A stretch of DNA of 31,583 bases, taken from IMG/VR virus record IMGVR_UViG_3300042445_002079, positions 1 to 31,583 of that record; one strand, written 5' to 3'. The notes beneath the pieces were generated by a model. The model did no database searches. It had not been told where the DNA came from and worked only from the letters and a program-made list of their open reading frames with translations. The translations under genes were made by a program, and so were the position numbers. This DNA comes from a virus. Below, one piece after another: positions 1-6,475 of this stretch (position 1 is its first letter; each line of letters starts with the position of its first letter).

Positions 1-1301
1 GTATCTTTGTCAGCTGCGGGGTCTAGCCCACAAACAATGTAGAAACCTTCGGGGTTGGCGGGGTGTCCAGCGGCCTGCCCGTTCAGTGGGCCCACTTTAC
101 GCATACCGTTTACGCTTCCGCGAACAGCGGCAGGGTGGAAGATCGCATCCTCAGATACATCCTGTTGCTGGTACACCATTGACCAGATGCGGGGGCCAAC
201 AGCACCACGCACGTTATCAAGGTGAGGGCCATCCCAACGCCGGTACAAACCATTCTCGTCAGGTTCTTCACCCTCAGACCCCTCAAAAGGAACCTCGGCC
301 TTGGGCCACAAGGTCAACCAGTCCTCAGAGTTACCGCCACCATAATCTAATACAGCCGGTTGTGAGAAGCGTGTCCAGGGTGACGTACCTGAAACGTAGT
401 GGTCACCGTTCATAAGTTGTTGATACAGGTCAATGGGCGCAACGCGCGTACCAATAACCAGCAGTTTGCCCGTGGGGGCCAGTCGGGAGCTAACTTCAAT
501 ACGAAGCCAGTCCATGTGCTTTTCCCACTCAGCTGCGTTAGCCAACACCACCGCGTCATCAATAATAATCAGGTCAGCACGGGCACCATAGATCTGCCCA
601 CCAATACCAATGGCCTGAACCGTTGGATCTTTCTCCTGACCATCCCGCTCCTCACCACCCAAATAGATTTGGTTGGCAGTCCACGAGTCAGCAGTTTTCT
701 TAAAACCACCCTCAGGGCTAAAGTTGGCTTGCAACTTCGCGTACGCTGGGTGCGTCAGTCGCTGCTTGATACCGTACAAGAACTGTTGCGCCATCTTCTG
801 TGTCTTAGACACAAGGATCACGCGGGTGTCGGGGTTCTTACAAATCCGGTACACCACATAGTCAATGGAAACGGTCTGCGATTTGGCGTGTGCAGGGGGG
901 GTGTTGATTAAGATACGGCTAGCTTGACCTGGTTGGTACTCAATGGCCGGATGAAACAACTCCGGCTCTCGGCCCTCAAGCAGATCGATCCAGCCCTGCT
1001 GATGGGGGTAGGTTTCCCGATTGAGGAACGTGCGTCGAAACGACGCGAAATCCCCAACAGGTTCCCTACCCGTAGTTTTTACTTCTTTAAGAACAGCACG
1101 AGCGTTATCCACATCCCGCTTAAACTCTGGGTAGTCGCGGCGTGAAGCCTCATACCAAGACAGCGAACGACCAACCTTCGCCAAAGCGGTAGGGTTGGTG
1201 GCACCAGTAGCAACCTCGGCAAGGAACAACCGGCGGGCCTCATTGGGGGAAAGATCCGAACCAGGCTTACGCCCCGAACGACCCTTCTTACCCTCAGCCA
1301 T
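1..1301 (-). CDS. Terminase large subunit (partial, C-terminus beyond window)
   Basis: This is the DNA-packaging motor ATPase and nuclease, which cuts concatemers and pumps DNA into proheads. Reading the minus strand from ATG at 1301 gives about 433 residues. A Walker A variant (NTPPAHAKSQ) lies near residue 135, Walker B LIIIDD near 243, and a coupling-type motif VIGTR near 275. A GLDPA motif near 427 marks the first acidic residue of the RNase H-like nuclease domain. The remainder, probably 100-150 residues, lies past the left edge. The first 60 or so residues look like a small helical, HTH-like segment before the ATPase. The gene lies 3 bp downstream of the DUF6321-like gene. The family call is secure; the exact subfamily is not. 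Confidence 0.93.
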   Translation of the reverse strand, partial: MAEGKKGRSGRKPGSDLSPNEARRLFLAEVATGATNPTALAKVGRSLSWYEASRRDYPEFKRDVDNARAVLKEVKTTGREPVGDFASFRRTFLNRETYPHQQGWIDLLEGREPELFHPAIEYQPGQASRILINTPPAHAKSQTVSIDYVVYRICKNPDTRVILVSKTQKMAQQFLYGIKQRLTHPAYAKLQANFSPEGGFKKTADSWTANQIYLGGEERDGQEKDPTVQAIGIGGQIYGARADLIIIDDAVVLANAAEWEKHMDWLRIEVSSRLAPTGKLLVIGTRVAPIDLYQQLMNGDHYVSGTSPWTRFSQPAVLDYGGGNSEDWLTLWPKAEVPFEGSEGEEPDENGLYRRWDGPHLDNVRGAVGPRIWSMVYQQQDVSEDAIFHPAAVRGSVNGMRKVGPLNGQAAGHPANPEGFYIVCGLDPAADKD

Positions 1302-1304
1302 CAG

Positions 1305-1592
1305 TTACCACTTAACCTTGTCAGCCCAGTAGGCAGCGGAAAGCGTACCCTTATCAATGTTTGCCTTGTGGCGGGCCTTGAAAGAAGCCCTACGGGCAGC
1401 ATCAGACTTCGACTCACCAGACTTCTTAGGTGAACCAGACACGCCCTGCTGACCAAAACGAATAGTTTTGATCTGATCCCCAGACTTAGCCACAACAACA
1501 TGCGACTTCGTGGGATGGTTTGGGGTGCGCTTAGGCTTATTGAAACCAGCCACACCAGCACGCTCAAGGCGCGGATCCTTCTTCGCGGCCAT
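1305..1592 (-). CDS. DUF6321-like small basic phage protein
   Basis: A lysine-rich protein of 95 residues whose conserved core (KPKRTPNHPTKSH, then TIRFGQQGVSGSP, ending SAAYWADKVKW) I recognise as a DUF6321-type protein, common in phages of aquatic bacteria and often found near terminase. Its function is unknown; small size, basic charge and position suggest a nucleic-acid or packaging role (inference). The ATG at 1592 (MAAKKDPRL) is chosen because relatives begin this way. A GTG at 1619 would add nine residues but lacks a Shine-Dalgarno sequence. It is the first gene of the leftward unit leading into terminase. Confidence 0.75.
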   Translation of the reverse strand: MAAKKDPRLERAGVAGFNKPKRTPNHPTKSHVVVAKSGDQIKTIRFGQQGVSGSPKKSGESKSDAARRASFKARHKANIDKGTLSAAYWADKVKW

Positions 1593-1662
1593 GATGACAC
1601 CAATCGGGTAATAGATCACTTAAAGGGTAAAACAATGTAAAAAACTAAGGGAGCAGTAAACC

Positions 1663-1784
1663 GTGAGTAACTGCGACAAAGGAGCAGTTACGAACCACTA
1701 CCTTGCTACTCACCTAAGGCTTCGTAGCAACAAGCGAAGAAGCCACAGAAGTTCAGCTCGTCGCTTGCAGCTCCTCACTGAACT
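1663..1784. ncRNA. Candidate structured RNA with H-type pseudoknot
   Basis: A chain of perfect complementary segments: 1663-1667 with 1709-1713, 1667-1674 with 1684-1691 (8 bp), 1703-1709 with 1724-1730 (7 bp), 1718-1723 with 1739-1744 (6 bp), 1731-1737 with 1761-1767 (7 bp) and 1750-1756 with 1778-1784 (7 bp). The third and fourth pairs interlock with two 8-base loops and no gap, the geometry of an H-type pseudoknot. The fifth pair competes with its second loop. Read leftward it would be the 5' leader of the terminase unit; read rightward it would be a free-standing RNA. No known class was recognised. Confidence 0.45.
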
Positions 1785-1797
1785 GTAAAACCCTCTC

Positions 1798-1803
1798 ACT
1801 ATA
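1798..1803 (-). promoter_or_regulatory. Possible -10 box for leftward terminase unit
   Basis: On the minus strand this reads TATAGT, five of six bases of the sigma-70 -10 consensus, just upstream of the structured leader. No good -35 hexamer stands at the usual distance (TTGGTT lies 14 bp upstream), so the call is weak. Two inverted repeats flank it, 1810-1815 with 1830-1835 (GCGTGG/CCACGC) and 1839-1854 (GTAAC-N6-GTTAC). Both could be operators. Confidence 0.3.
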
Positions 1804-1838
1804 TAAACGGCGTGGAAAACCAACATTTACCACGCAAA

Positions 1839-1854
1839 GTAACCAAATTGTTAC
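1839..1854. promoter_or_regulatory. Inverted repeat, operator-like
   Basis: GTAAC-CAAATT-GTTAC is a perfect 5-bp dyad with a six-base spacer in an AT-rich stretch between the leftward terminase unit and the rightward arm. It sits next to a second dyad (1810-1815/1830-1835). The spacing suits a dimeric repressor; which protein binds is unknown. Confidence 0.35.
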
Positions 1855-1960
1855 AAACTATTTTACACAACCCATATAAATACTGGCCCCAGCTAATAAC
1901 GAAAAAAATTCGAGAGGAGTTTATATACTAGGGGGGGGCGTGGTTAATCATCGTGGGGTC

Positions 1961-2042
1961 AGGTTACCCGTCAGTAACTTACCAGTCAGTAACTTACGGC
2001 TGCGTAGGTTACCCGCTAGTAACTTACGGTAGCGTAGGTAAG
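1961..2042. repeat. Iteron-like repeats with dyads (origin or operator candidate)
   Basis: A 22-bp unit occurs at 1961-1982 and 2006-2027 with two mismatches, 45 bp apart. It comprises AGGTTACCCG, two variable bases, then AGTAACTTAC. A third AGTAACTTAC lies at 1988-1997. The segment 1989-2012 forms a 10-bp dyad (GTAACTTACG/CGTAGGTTAC, one G-T pair), partly repeated at 2019-2039. Direct repeats carrying internal dyads next to an AT-rich stretch suit a replication origin or a multi-site operator. Confidence 0.5.
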
Positions 2043-2063
2043 GGTACCCTAAGTTTTAGGGGG

Positions 2064-2174
2064 GTGTCCGATATGTCCTACCTGCCCCATATGTCCGATT
2101 TGCCCTACTATGTACAGGTATAGGACGGTTTACACTCATCTGCCCCTTTCGACCGTTATGTCCGTTATGTCCGT
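2064..2174. repeat. TATGTCC repeat cluster
   Basis: TATGTCC occurs at 2072-2078, 2090-2096, 2157-2163 and 2166-2172, with a related GTGTCC at 2064-2069. At 2153-2170 the 9-bp unit CCGTTATGT is tandemly duplicated without interruption. This family differs from the AGTAACTTAC family just upstream, so two different proteins may bind side by side. It lies 140-250 bp before the first rightward gene. Confidence 0.5.
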
Positions 2175-2257
2175 AGCTGCCGTAGTGTTAGGACAAGTGT
2201 TCGATTATAACGGAACGGTAACGATGGGTGGGTGTAGGTGACATTCACCTTGACCTG

Positions 2258-2315
2258 GCCCCATAATGGGGGGGCGACCGGTAATGGTTACCGGCGGAAT
2301 GGTTAGGGGTAGGTC
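2258..2315 (+). promoter_or_regulatory. Start-associated hairpin element 1
   Basis: The first hairpin is short here (GCCCC with GGGGC, or CCCCA with TGGGG, 2258-2275). The second pairs CCGGTA 2278-2283 with TACCGG 2289-2294 around the loop ATGGT. GGTTAGGGGTAGGTC at 2301-2315 directly precedes the ATG at 2316. The last 20 bases up to and including the ATG are identical to those before the gene at 2671. Confidence 0.65.
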
Positions 2316-2579
2316 ATGTCATTCGATGAACGTAGTGAGAATACACCGGTGCAGCTCGCGCACCAACTAGAGCGCATGGCGCATGAGGTTCGGGGCTTAG
2401 CCACGGCAGGGTTCAGGGTGCTCGACCGATGGGCTGAGTGTGGTGATGAGGTGACTGACCGGCTTGATGGCATCTACCCTGAGGGGTTCAATGAGTCGTT
2501 TGACGAATGGGTGGCGGGTGTATCGGAATGGGCTAGGGACATTGAGGACCTGGCCGCCAAGGTAAAGAGGGGTGAATGA
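2316..2579 (+). CDS. Small acidic hypothetical protein
   Basis: An 87-residue acidic protein, the first gene of the rightward arm. It is predominantly alpha-helical by appearance, with Leu/Ala/Glu-rich segments (QLAHQLERMAHEVRGL and WARDIEDLAAKVKR) that could form a coiled coil. I recognise no family. The ATG lies six bases after the AGGGG of a start-associated element, which fixes the start. Being first in the arm, it is probably expressed early (inference). Confidence 0.75.
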   Translation: MSFDERSENTPVQLAHQLERMAHEVRGLATAGFRVLDRWAECGDEVTDRLDGIYPEGFNESFDEWVAGVSEWARDIEDLAAKVKRGE

Positions 2580-2589
2580 TCCATTGGCT

Positions 2590-2670
2590 CTAGATGATCC
2601 CCTGACCCGTTCAGGGGCTCGTCTAGTCCTAATGGCTAGGGCTATCGACACACATGGTTAGGGGTAGGTC
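2590..2670 (+). promoter_or_regulatory. Start-associated tandem-hairpin element 2
   Basis: Hairpin 1 pairs 2590-2605 with 2611-2626 over 16 bp, including G-T pairs, around loop CCCGT. Hairpin 2 pairs AGTCCTA 2625-2631 with TAGGGCT 2637-2643 around loop ATGGC, sharing the last AG of hairpin 1. GGTTAGGGGTAGGTC at 2656-2670 abuts the ATG. There is no T-run, so it is not a typical terminator. Confidence 0.8.
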
Positions 2671-2967
2671 ATGATCCACAATGCGTTCACCGTGACGTTT
2701 CGTACGAATCGGGAACTAGACCCGCGTGAATGGGATGACATTCTTAGTGCCGTCTTGGCGCAAGTAGATGAGCCGGTCACGTCGGAAGAATCCATCCCGC
2801 TTAGTGAGTATTCCGAGCTGCACACTAGCGACGCTTACGCAACGCGCCTGCATGGCCCCGCTAATGATCCCGATGCTAAAGGTGTGACCTGCGAATCTTG
2901 CGGGGTTCACTATTCATTCCTAACTCAGGCGGGAATCAACGCGAGCCAAGTGCATTATTGCGCGTAG
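2671..2967 (+). CDS. Hypothetical protein with C-terminal CxxC
   Basis: A 98-residue protein of no recognised family. The N-terminal half is acidic and polar. Near residues 74-77 a CESC pair is followed by H79 and a final HYC, enough for a small zinc knuckle (inference). The start is fixed by the motif GGTTAGGGGTAGGTC directly upstream. It stands alone between two tandem-hairpin elements. Confidence 0.7.
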   Translation: MIHNAFTVTFRTNRELDPREWDDILSAVLAQVDEPVTSEESIPLSEYSELHTSDAYATRLHGPANDPDAKGVTCESCGVHYSFLTQAGINASQVHYCA

Positions 2968-2977
2968 TCCATCCGCG

Positions 2978-3063
2978 CTAGATGATCCCTCGCGCTGAGA
3001 ATGGCGCGGGGGCTCGTCTAGTCCCGATGGGCGGGGCTATCGACACACGGTTAGGGGTTAGAC
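2978..3063 (+). promoter_or_regulatory. Start-associated tandem-hairpin element 3
   Basis: Hairpin 1 pairs 2978-2995 with 3004-3021 (18 bp with G-T pairs). Its lower half matches element 2 but its upper half has a different sequence that still pairs. Hairpin 2 pairs AGTCCCG 3020-3026 with CGGGGCT 3032-3038 around loop ATGGG. GGTTAGGGGTTAGAC at 3049-3063 precedes the ATG. Confidence 0.8.
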
Positions 3064-3354
3064 ATGACGGAACGCATCACGGCCAAGCAACTAGACACAA
3101 TGGCGCGGGCTTACGTTGACGCGCTCATTGCGGCAGGCGTTTATCCTGAGGGTACGGCTCTAGAGATTCACGGGGGGAGCGTGACTTACGGCAGGGGCTA
3201 CGGGTTCACGATCACGCGGCCTGGCGGCAGGTATGAGGGTATGGCGGGGGCCAATAGCGCATGGCATCTACCCTGCGAGGACGCTCGACGCGTTGCGCCT
3301 AACTACTACGCGCTGCGGGCGTTGCTCGCGGGCGTGCAGGCGGTGACGGCATGA
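3064..3354 (+). CDS. Hypothetical protein
   Basis: A 96-residue protein. An N-terminal helix (ITAKQLDTMARAYVDALIAAG) is followed by a Gly/Tyr-rich beta-type stretch and a C-terminal helix. No family is recognised. The start lies six bases after AGGGG. The last four bases ATGA start the next gene, so the two are probably translationally coupled. Confidence 0.7.
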   Translation: MTERITAKQLDTMARAYVDALIAAGVYPEGTALEIHGGSVTYGRGYGFTITRPGGRYEGMAGANSAWHLPCEDARRVAPNYYALRALLAGVQAVTA

Positions 3355-3569
3355 GCCACCCCGTGCGCCTGACTAGGCGCGGGTGGATCGTGGCAGCTCT
3401 AGCCATCCTGGCGGGGGCCATTGCCCTAAACGCTCTAGCGGGATGGAATCGGGGCCTGATCCCATGCGGGGACGTGACGTATTCCACCCCATCGACATAC
3501 CCCGCCGGTAGCGCGGGGGCGCGTGCGTTCAACGCTGAGAATGGCGCGGGGATCATTGTTTGCCGTTAG
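3351..3569 (+). CDS. Small single-pass membrane or secreted protein
   Basis: A 72-residue protein with a basic N-terminus (RLTRRG), then a hydrophobic helix at about residues 12-31 (WIVAALAILAGAIALNALAG), then a polar tail carrying two cysteines (PCGDV and IVCR). This is the layout of a type II anchored protein or an uncleaved signal. The tail would lie outside the membrane and might form a disulfide (inference). It overlaps the preceding gene by ATGA and has no separate ribosome site, so it relies on coupling. Function unknown. Confidence 0.7.
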   Translation: MSHPVRLTRRGWIVAALAILAGAIALNALAGWNRGLIPCGDVTYSTPSTYPAGSAGARAFNAENGAGIIVCR

Positions 3570-3572
3570 TGC

Positions 3573-3664
3573 CTAATCTCGCCCCCTGGCATGATATCGT
3601 CAGGGGACGGGGTTAGCGGCTAAGGGTTAGTCGCTAGTCAATATCTACTAGATAGGGGTGCATG
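3573..3664 (+). promoter_or_regulatory. Start-associated tandem-hairpin element 4
   Basis: Hairpin 1 pairs 3573-3590 with 3599-3616 (17 of 18 positions) around ATGATATC. Hairpin 2 pairs TAGCGGCTAA 3614-3623 with TTAGTCGCTA 3627-3636. A further CTAGT/ACTAG pair follows. The motif is degenerate (GATAGGGG), but its six-base spacing points to the ATG at 3665 rather than 3662. Confidence 0.7.
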
Positions 3665-3859
3665 ATGACCGCTTACACATTGCACGCGGTGAATACTCAC
3701 TACGTGACATACAGGGTTCACGCTGACACGGTTGAGGATGCCATCGCCATATTCAACGATCAGGATTTGGCCGACTTTGACACGGTAGAGGGTGACATCG
3801 TGCTAGTTGGCGCGACTCTCGATGATGGCAGTGACGTATTCGGCGCGGTGACGGCATGA
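3665..3859 (+). CDS. Small acidic hypothetical protein
   Basis: A 64-residue acidic protein with an alternating beta/alpha look (YTLHAVNTHYVTYRVHADTVEDAIAIF, shown here only by its order). It resembles small DpnD/PcfM-like folds seen in phages, but that is only an impression. ATG occurs twice in tandem; 3665 lies at the standard six bases after AGGGG, 3662 at three. The gene ends in an ATGA overlap with the next. Confidence 0.65.
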   Translation: MTAYTLHAVNTHYVTYRVHADTVEDAIAIFNDQDLADFDTVEGDIVLVGATLDDGSDVFGAVTA

Positions 3860-4041
3860 CTACCCGCGTTCCCGCTCCAGAATGGTCAGACATTGACGGC
3901 AGCTCCCGTAAGTGCCTGGAATGTGGCTGCGTAATCGGATGGGATGGCTGCCCGTATGACATTGACTATTGCGCGGGATGCCACGGCACCGGCGTGACCG
4001 ATAGCGACGGCAAGATTCACGCATATAGTTGCTGCGGGTAG
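3856..4041 (+). CDS. Small zinc-ribbon protein
   Basis: A 61-residue protein with two cysteine pairs, CLECGC at about residues 20-25 and CAGC at about 38-41, plus a terminal SCCG. This is typical of a treble-clef or zinc-ribbon microprotein that could bind nucleic acid or protein. It is coupled to the preceding gene through ATGA. No specific family was recognised. Confidence 0.7.
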   Translation: MTTRVPAPEWSDIDGSSRKCLECGCVIGWDGCPYDIDYCAGCHGTGVTDSDGKIHAYSCCG

Positions 4042-4051
4042 TCCATATGCT

Positions 4052-4139
4052 CTAGGTGATGCCCTGGCATGATATCGTCAGGGCACTGCCTAGTACTGAT
4101 GGCCGGTACTAACGCTCCATACATAGTTAGGGGAATCGC
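4052..4139 (+). promoter_or_regulatory. Start-associated tandem-hairpin element 5
   Basis: Hairpin 1 pairs 4052-4068 with 4077-4093 around ATGATATC; its upper 22 bases (4062-4083) are identical to 3584-3605. Hairpin 2 pairs AGTACTG 4092-4098 with CGGTACT 4104-4110 around loop ATGGC. GTTAGGGGAATCGC at 4126-4139 precedes the ATG. Confidence 0.8.
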
Positions 4140-4481
4140 ATGATGGATCACGTAGCACTTTACCCGCTTGAATCAGAATGGCGGCTACGTTGCGTGCCGT
4201 GCCTGATCCACGGGACACACACCGATTCGGCGGGACGGGAATACGCACGTCCCCTCTTTGCACTAACGCAGCTCCCGCTAGTTGCCAGGTATCTTGAATG
4301 GGCCAACGATTACGTGCTAGTGGTCAAGGGTGATCACGTTACGGTTCAATGGGATACGGGCGACGGTGACGGGATCATTGAACGGGACTACCCGTACGTC
4401 ACGCTCCAGGACGTGACGTACGTTAAGCTCGATTTAGAATGGCTGCCCGTATCGCTGCATGATGGATACGTAGTTGCCTGA
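4140..4481 (+). CDS. Hypothetical protein
   Basis: A 113-residue acidic protein rich in Tyr, Trp and Val with alternating beta-type segments. Two cysteines (RCVPCL) lie near residue 20. No family recognised. The ATG at 4140 lies six bases after AGGGG. It is monocistronic between two hairpin elements, directly before the sliding-clamp gene. Confidence 0.7.
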   Translation: MMDHVALYPLESEWRLRCVPCLIHGTHTDSAGREYARPLFALTQLPLVARYLEWANDYVLVVKGDHVTVQWDTGDGDGIIERDYPYVTLQDVTYVKLDLEWLPVSLHDGYVVA

Positions 4482-4491
4482 TCTACCGATG

Positions 4492-4570
4492 CTAGGTGAT
4501 GCCCTGCCGAATATGTCAGGGCATTGCCTAGTCCCGATAGGCGGGACTTTCAATAGTTAGGGGATTCACA
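4492..4570 (+). promoter_or_regulatory. Start-associated tandem-hairpin element 6
   Basis: Hairpin 1 pairs 4492-4506 with 4517-4531. Hairpin 2 is perfect: AGTCCCG 4530-4536 with CGGGACT 4542-4548 around loop ATAGG. GTTAGGGGATTCACA at 4556-4570 precedes the clamp ATG, here with seven bases between AGGGG and ATG. Confidence 0.8.
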
Positions 4571-5650
4571 ATGTCAGACATCACGCCCGCTAGGGCTAAG
4601 CAACTATCCAAGGCCCTGGCGATCACTAAGCCATCACGGTCCAACGGTCACGTCAACGTGATCGAGCTGCACGCCGATGCGTCAGGGTTACGCGTGCAGA
4701 TTCGGGATCACTACCTTGATCTATTCGGGGTAGTCACCCTGACGGATGACCCGCAGCCGGTAGCGATTCATCAACTATCGCGCGAGGCCCTGACCGTATG
4801 GTCTAAGGCGGTCAAGGCTAAGGATGCCCTGGCGGTCACGCTTGACGCGGATTCGGTTAGCCTCAACCGTAACGGGCTAGTCACTAGCGGCCTGGCTACC
4901 GATTCGGTAAATACGCGGGGCCTGATCGACACAGCAGCAATAACGGATGCCCTGACCGGCGTGAACGTCCCGTGGAATGAGCTGCCTGCCGTATTGCTTG
5001 CCGCCGGTAGTGATGAGACCCTACCCGCCTTGACCGGCGTAAGTATTCGATACGGGGAATCAGGTATAGCACGCCTGGCATCAACGGATCGCTACCGTAT
5101 GGTCATCACCGATGCAGACATCATGCACTATGAGAATCACGCGCTAGTGCCTGCCGCATGGCTAGGTAAGGTCACTAAGCAACTAGGCGGGGGGATCATG
5201 GGCCTGACGGGTGAATACGTAGTGGTTAGTGATGCAGCTAACCCGTCCTGGCTTATGGGGGCACGCCTCATTGACGCGGAATACCCGCGCGTTGATTCCC
5301 TAGTCCGGCACGATTCGAGCATCCGGCTAGTGTTTGATTCTGACCGCCTGCGGGATGCCATCAAGGTCATTGCCCCTGCCGTGCCTAAGAATACCCCCGT
5401 AGTGCTTGACCTGGCTGCCGGTGTACTACGCACGCGCGAGGGTGACGTGACCGCGCCGATGCCCGCCTATGAGGGTAACGGGGATGGCCTAGTAATCGGC
5501 TTTAACCCCGCCTACCTAGTGGATTCTCTCGCGGGGATCACGGGTAGCGTAAGATTCGACATGGAATCGGGGAATAAGCCCGCCATCATCACTAGCGATT
5601 CCACCAATACTACGCGCGTGCAGATGCCCGTGCGTATGGCAACTAACTAG
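4571..5650 (+). CDS. DNA polymerase III beta-clamp homologue (DnaN-like)
   Basis: A 359-residue protein, close to the roughly 370 of bacterial DnaN. Clamps are ring-shaped processivity factors that tether DNA polymerase and recruit repair enzymes. Evidence includes a central LIDAEYPRVDSLV segment, matching the conserved YP motif at the junction to the third domain. The C-terminal GFNPAYLVDSLAGI followed by VRFDMES and KPAIIT matches the third domain and the hydrophobic partner-binding pocket region. The three-domain repeat pattern is plausible along the length. Only this gene in the early arm has a clear replication role; primase and helicase are on the opposite strand. No DNA polymerase is seen, so it probably serves the host polymerase (inference). 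Confidence 0.88.
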   Translation: MSDITPARAKQLSKALAITKPSRSNGHVNVIELHADASGLRVQIRDHYLDLFGVVTLTDDPQPVAIHQLSREALTVWSKAVKAKDALAVTLDADSVSLNRNGLVTSGLATDSVNTRGLIDTAAITDALTGVNVPWNELPAVLLAAGSDETLPALTGVSIRYGESGIARLASTDRYRMVITDADIMHYENHALVPAAWLGKVTKQLGGGIMGLTGEYVVVSDAANPSWLMGARLIDAEYPRVDSLVRHDSSIRLVFDSDRLRDAIKVIAPAVPKNTPVVLDLAAGVLRTREGDVTAPMPAYEGNGDGLVIGFNPAYLVDSLAGITGSVRFDMESGNKPAIITSDSTNTTRVQMPVRMATN

Positions 5651-5662
5651 GGGGCATGGGCC

Positions 5663-5869
5663 ATGAATGAACGCAACATGTCGGAGCTAGCAGCCGTAGC
5701 CTGGGATGCGAAGATTCTACTTAGTCGCTTAGGCACGCTTGATATCATGGTGACTAATGAGGCTATGCCTGAGCAACTACGGGATGCCCTGACCGATGTA
5801 ATCGAGAGTGTTAGCCGGTTCACCTACCGGTCAGAATGGTCACTTGATTCTGACCTTATGGTGGACTAG
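5663..5869 (+). CDS. Small acidic hypothetical protein
   Basis: A 68-residue, largely helical acidic protein (DAKILLSRLGTLDIM, then LRDALTDVIESVSRF). No family recognised. It follows the clamp gene by 12 bases, with AGGGGG upstream as a ribosome site, so it is the second gene of a clamp bicistron and could act with the clamp (inference). Confidence 0.65.
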   Translation: MNERNMSELAAVAWDAKILLSRLGTLDIMVTNEAMPEQLRDALTDVIESVSRFTYRSEWSLDSDLMVD

Positions 5870-5884
5870 CTGCGGGTGTCGCTG

Positions 5885-5966
5885 CCAGGTCATGCCCTGG
5901 CCTTATGGTTAGGGCATGGCCTAGTGCCGATAGCCGGTGCTAATACACAATAGTTAGGGGTAAGTA
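5885..5966 (+). promoter_or_regulatory. Start-associated tandem-hairpin element 7
   Basis: Hairpin 1 pairs 5885-5902 with 5907-5924 around TTAT, with one mismatch. Hairpin 2 pairs AGTGCCG 5923-5929 with CGGTGCT 5935-5941 (two G-T pairs) around loop ATAGC. GTTAGGGGTAAGTA at 5953-5966 precedes the ATG. Confidence 0.8.
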
Positions 5967-6464
5967 ATGAGTACACACTTAGTCGATGAGGATACGATCA
6001 ACCTATTAGTGACCTGCCTGCACGATAGGCACGTCACCGATCTAATAGAGCAATACCGTGACCAGGGCCGCGCTAGTCTGGCATCCGCACGCGGGCCGGT
6101 TGATTACCGCGAATACTTAGGTCACCGCCTGCATGATATGAACGTGGCAGCCGTTGAGGATCACTATGGGGAGCCTGCCAAAGAGGCAGGCGTGCATTAC
6201 TATGACTACTCACCTACGGAACTAGCTAGTGATCCTGCCAGAATCTCGCCGGATGTAGCGCGTCGAATCCTAGGGGCAGCGTATTGCTATCAGTATCAGG
6301 CGATGGACGCGCTATCGTGGCAGGATAGCCTGGAGCAACAACTAATCCACCGCCTAGTGGATCAACTAGCCCGCGAGCTATCGGTAGGATGGGAATACGT
6401 AGAATCCCGTGACCTACCCGCAATGCAGCCAGGCGTTAGCTTGATGAAACTAGCCGGTAAGTAG
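5967..6464 (+). CDS. Hypothetical protein
   Basis: A 165-residue soluble, mainly helical protein of no recognised family. It has paired Tyr residues (HYYDYSPTE) in the middle and a helical C-terminal half (LEQQLIHRLVDQLARELS). The start-associated motif fixes the ATG. It is monocistronic between two hairpin elements. Confidence 0.7.
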   Translation: MSTHLVDEDTINLLVTCLHDRHVTDLIEQYRDQGRASLASARGPVDYREYLGHRLHDMNVAAVEDHYGEPAKEAGVHYYDYSPTELASDPARISPDVARRILGAAYCYQYQAMDALSWQDSLEQQLIHRLVDQLARELSVGWEYVESRDLPAMQPGVSLMKLAGK

Positions 6465-6475
6465 GCGTGCCGCTT

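Larger units (their letters stand above)
1593..2315. other. 723-bp gene-free divergent control region
   Basis: No supportable gene lies here. The left half holds the interlocked RNA candidate and AT-rich dyads. An eight-G run lies at 1931-1938. The right half holds two repeat families and ends with hairpins at 2237-2249 and 2278-2294, directly before the first rightward gene. Leftward and rightward transcription units diverge from this region, so it should contain their promoters. A -10-like TATAAC at 2206-2211 faces right but has no clear -35 box. Confidence 0.7.

Noticed and set aside
86-1145. Plus-strand frames at 86-415, 399-911 and 924-1145
   Set aside because: They are antisense to terminase, whose motifs are clear; codon content and missing ribosome sites argue against them.
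1961-2174. CRISPR array
   Set aside because: Repeats are short, closely spaced and lack uniform unique spacers; no cas genes other than a lone Cas4-like nuclease in a recombination context.
2590-2643. Tandem hairpins as ordinary rho-independent terminators
   Set aside because: No T-run follows any of them, and genes downstream have no separate promoter boxes; stems contain many G-T pairs, better suited to RNA structure.
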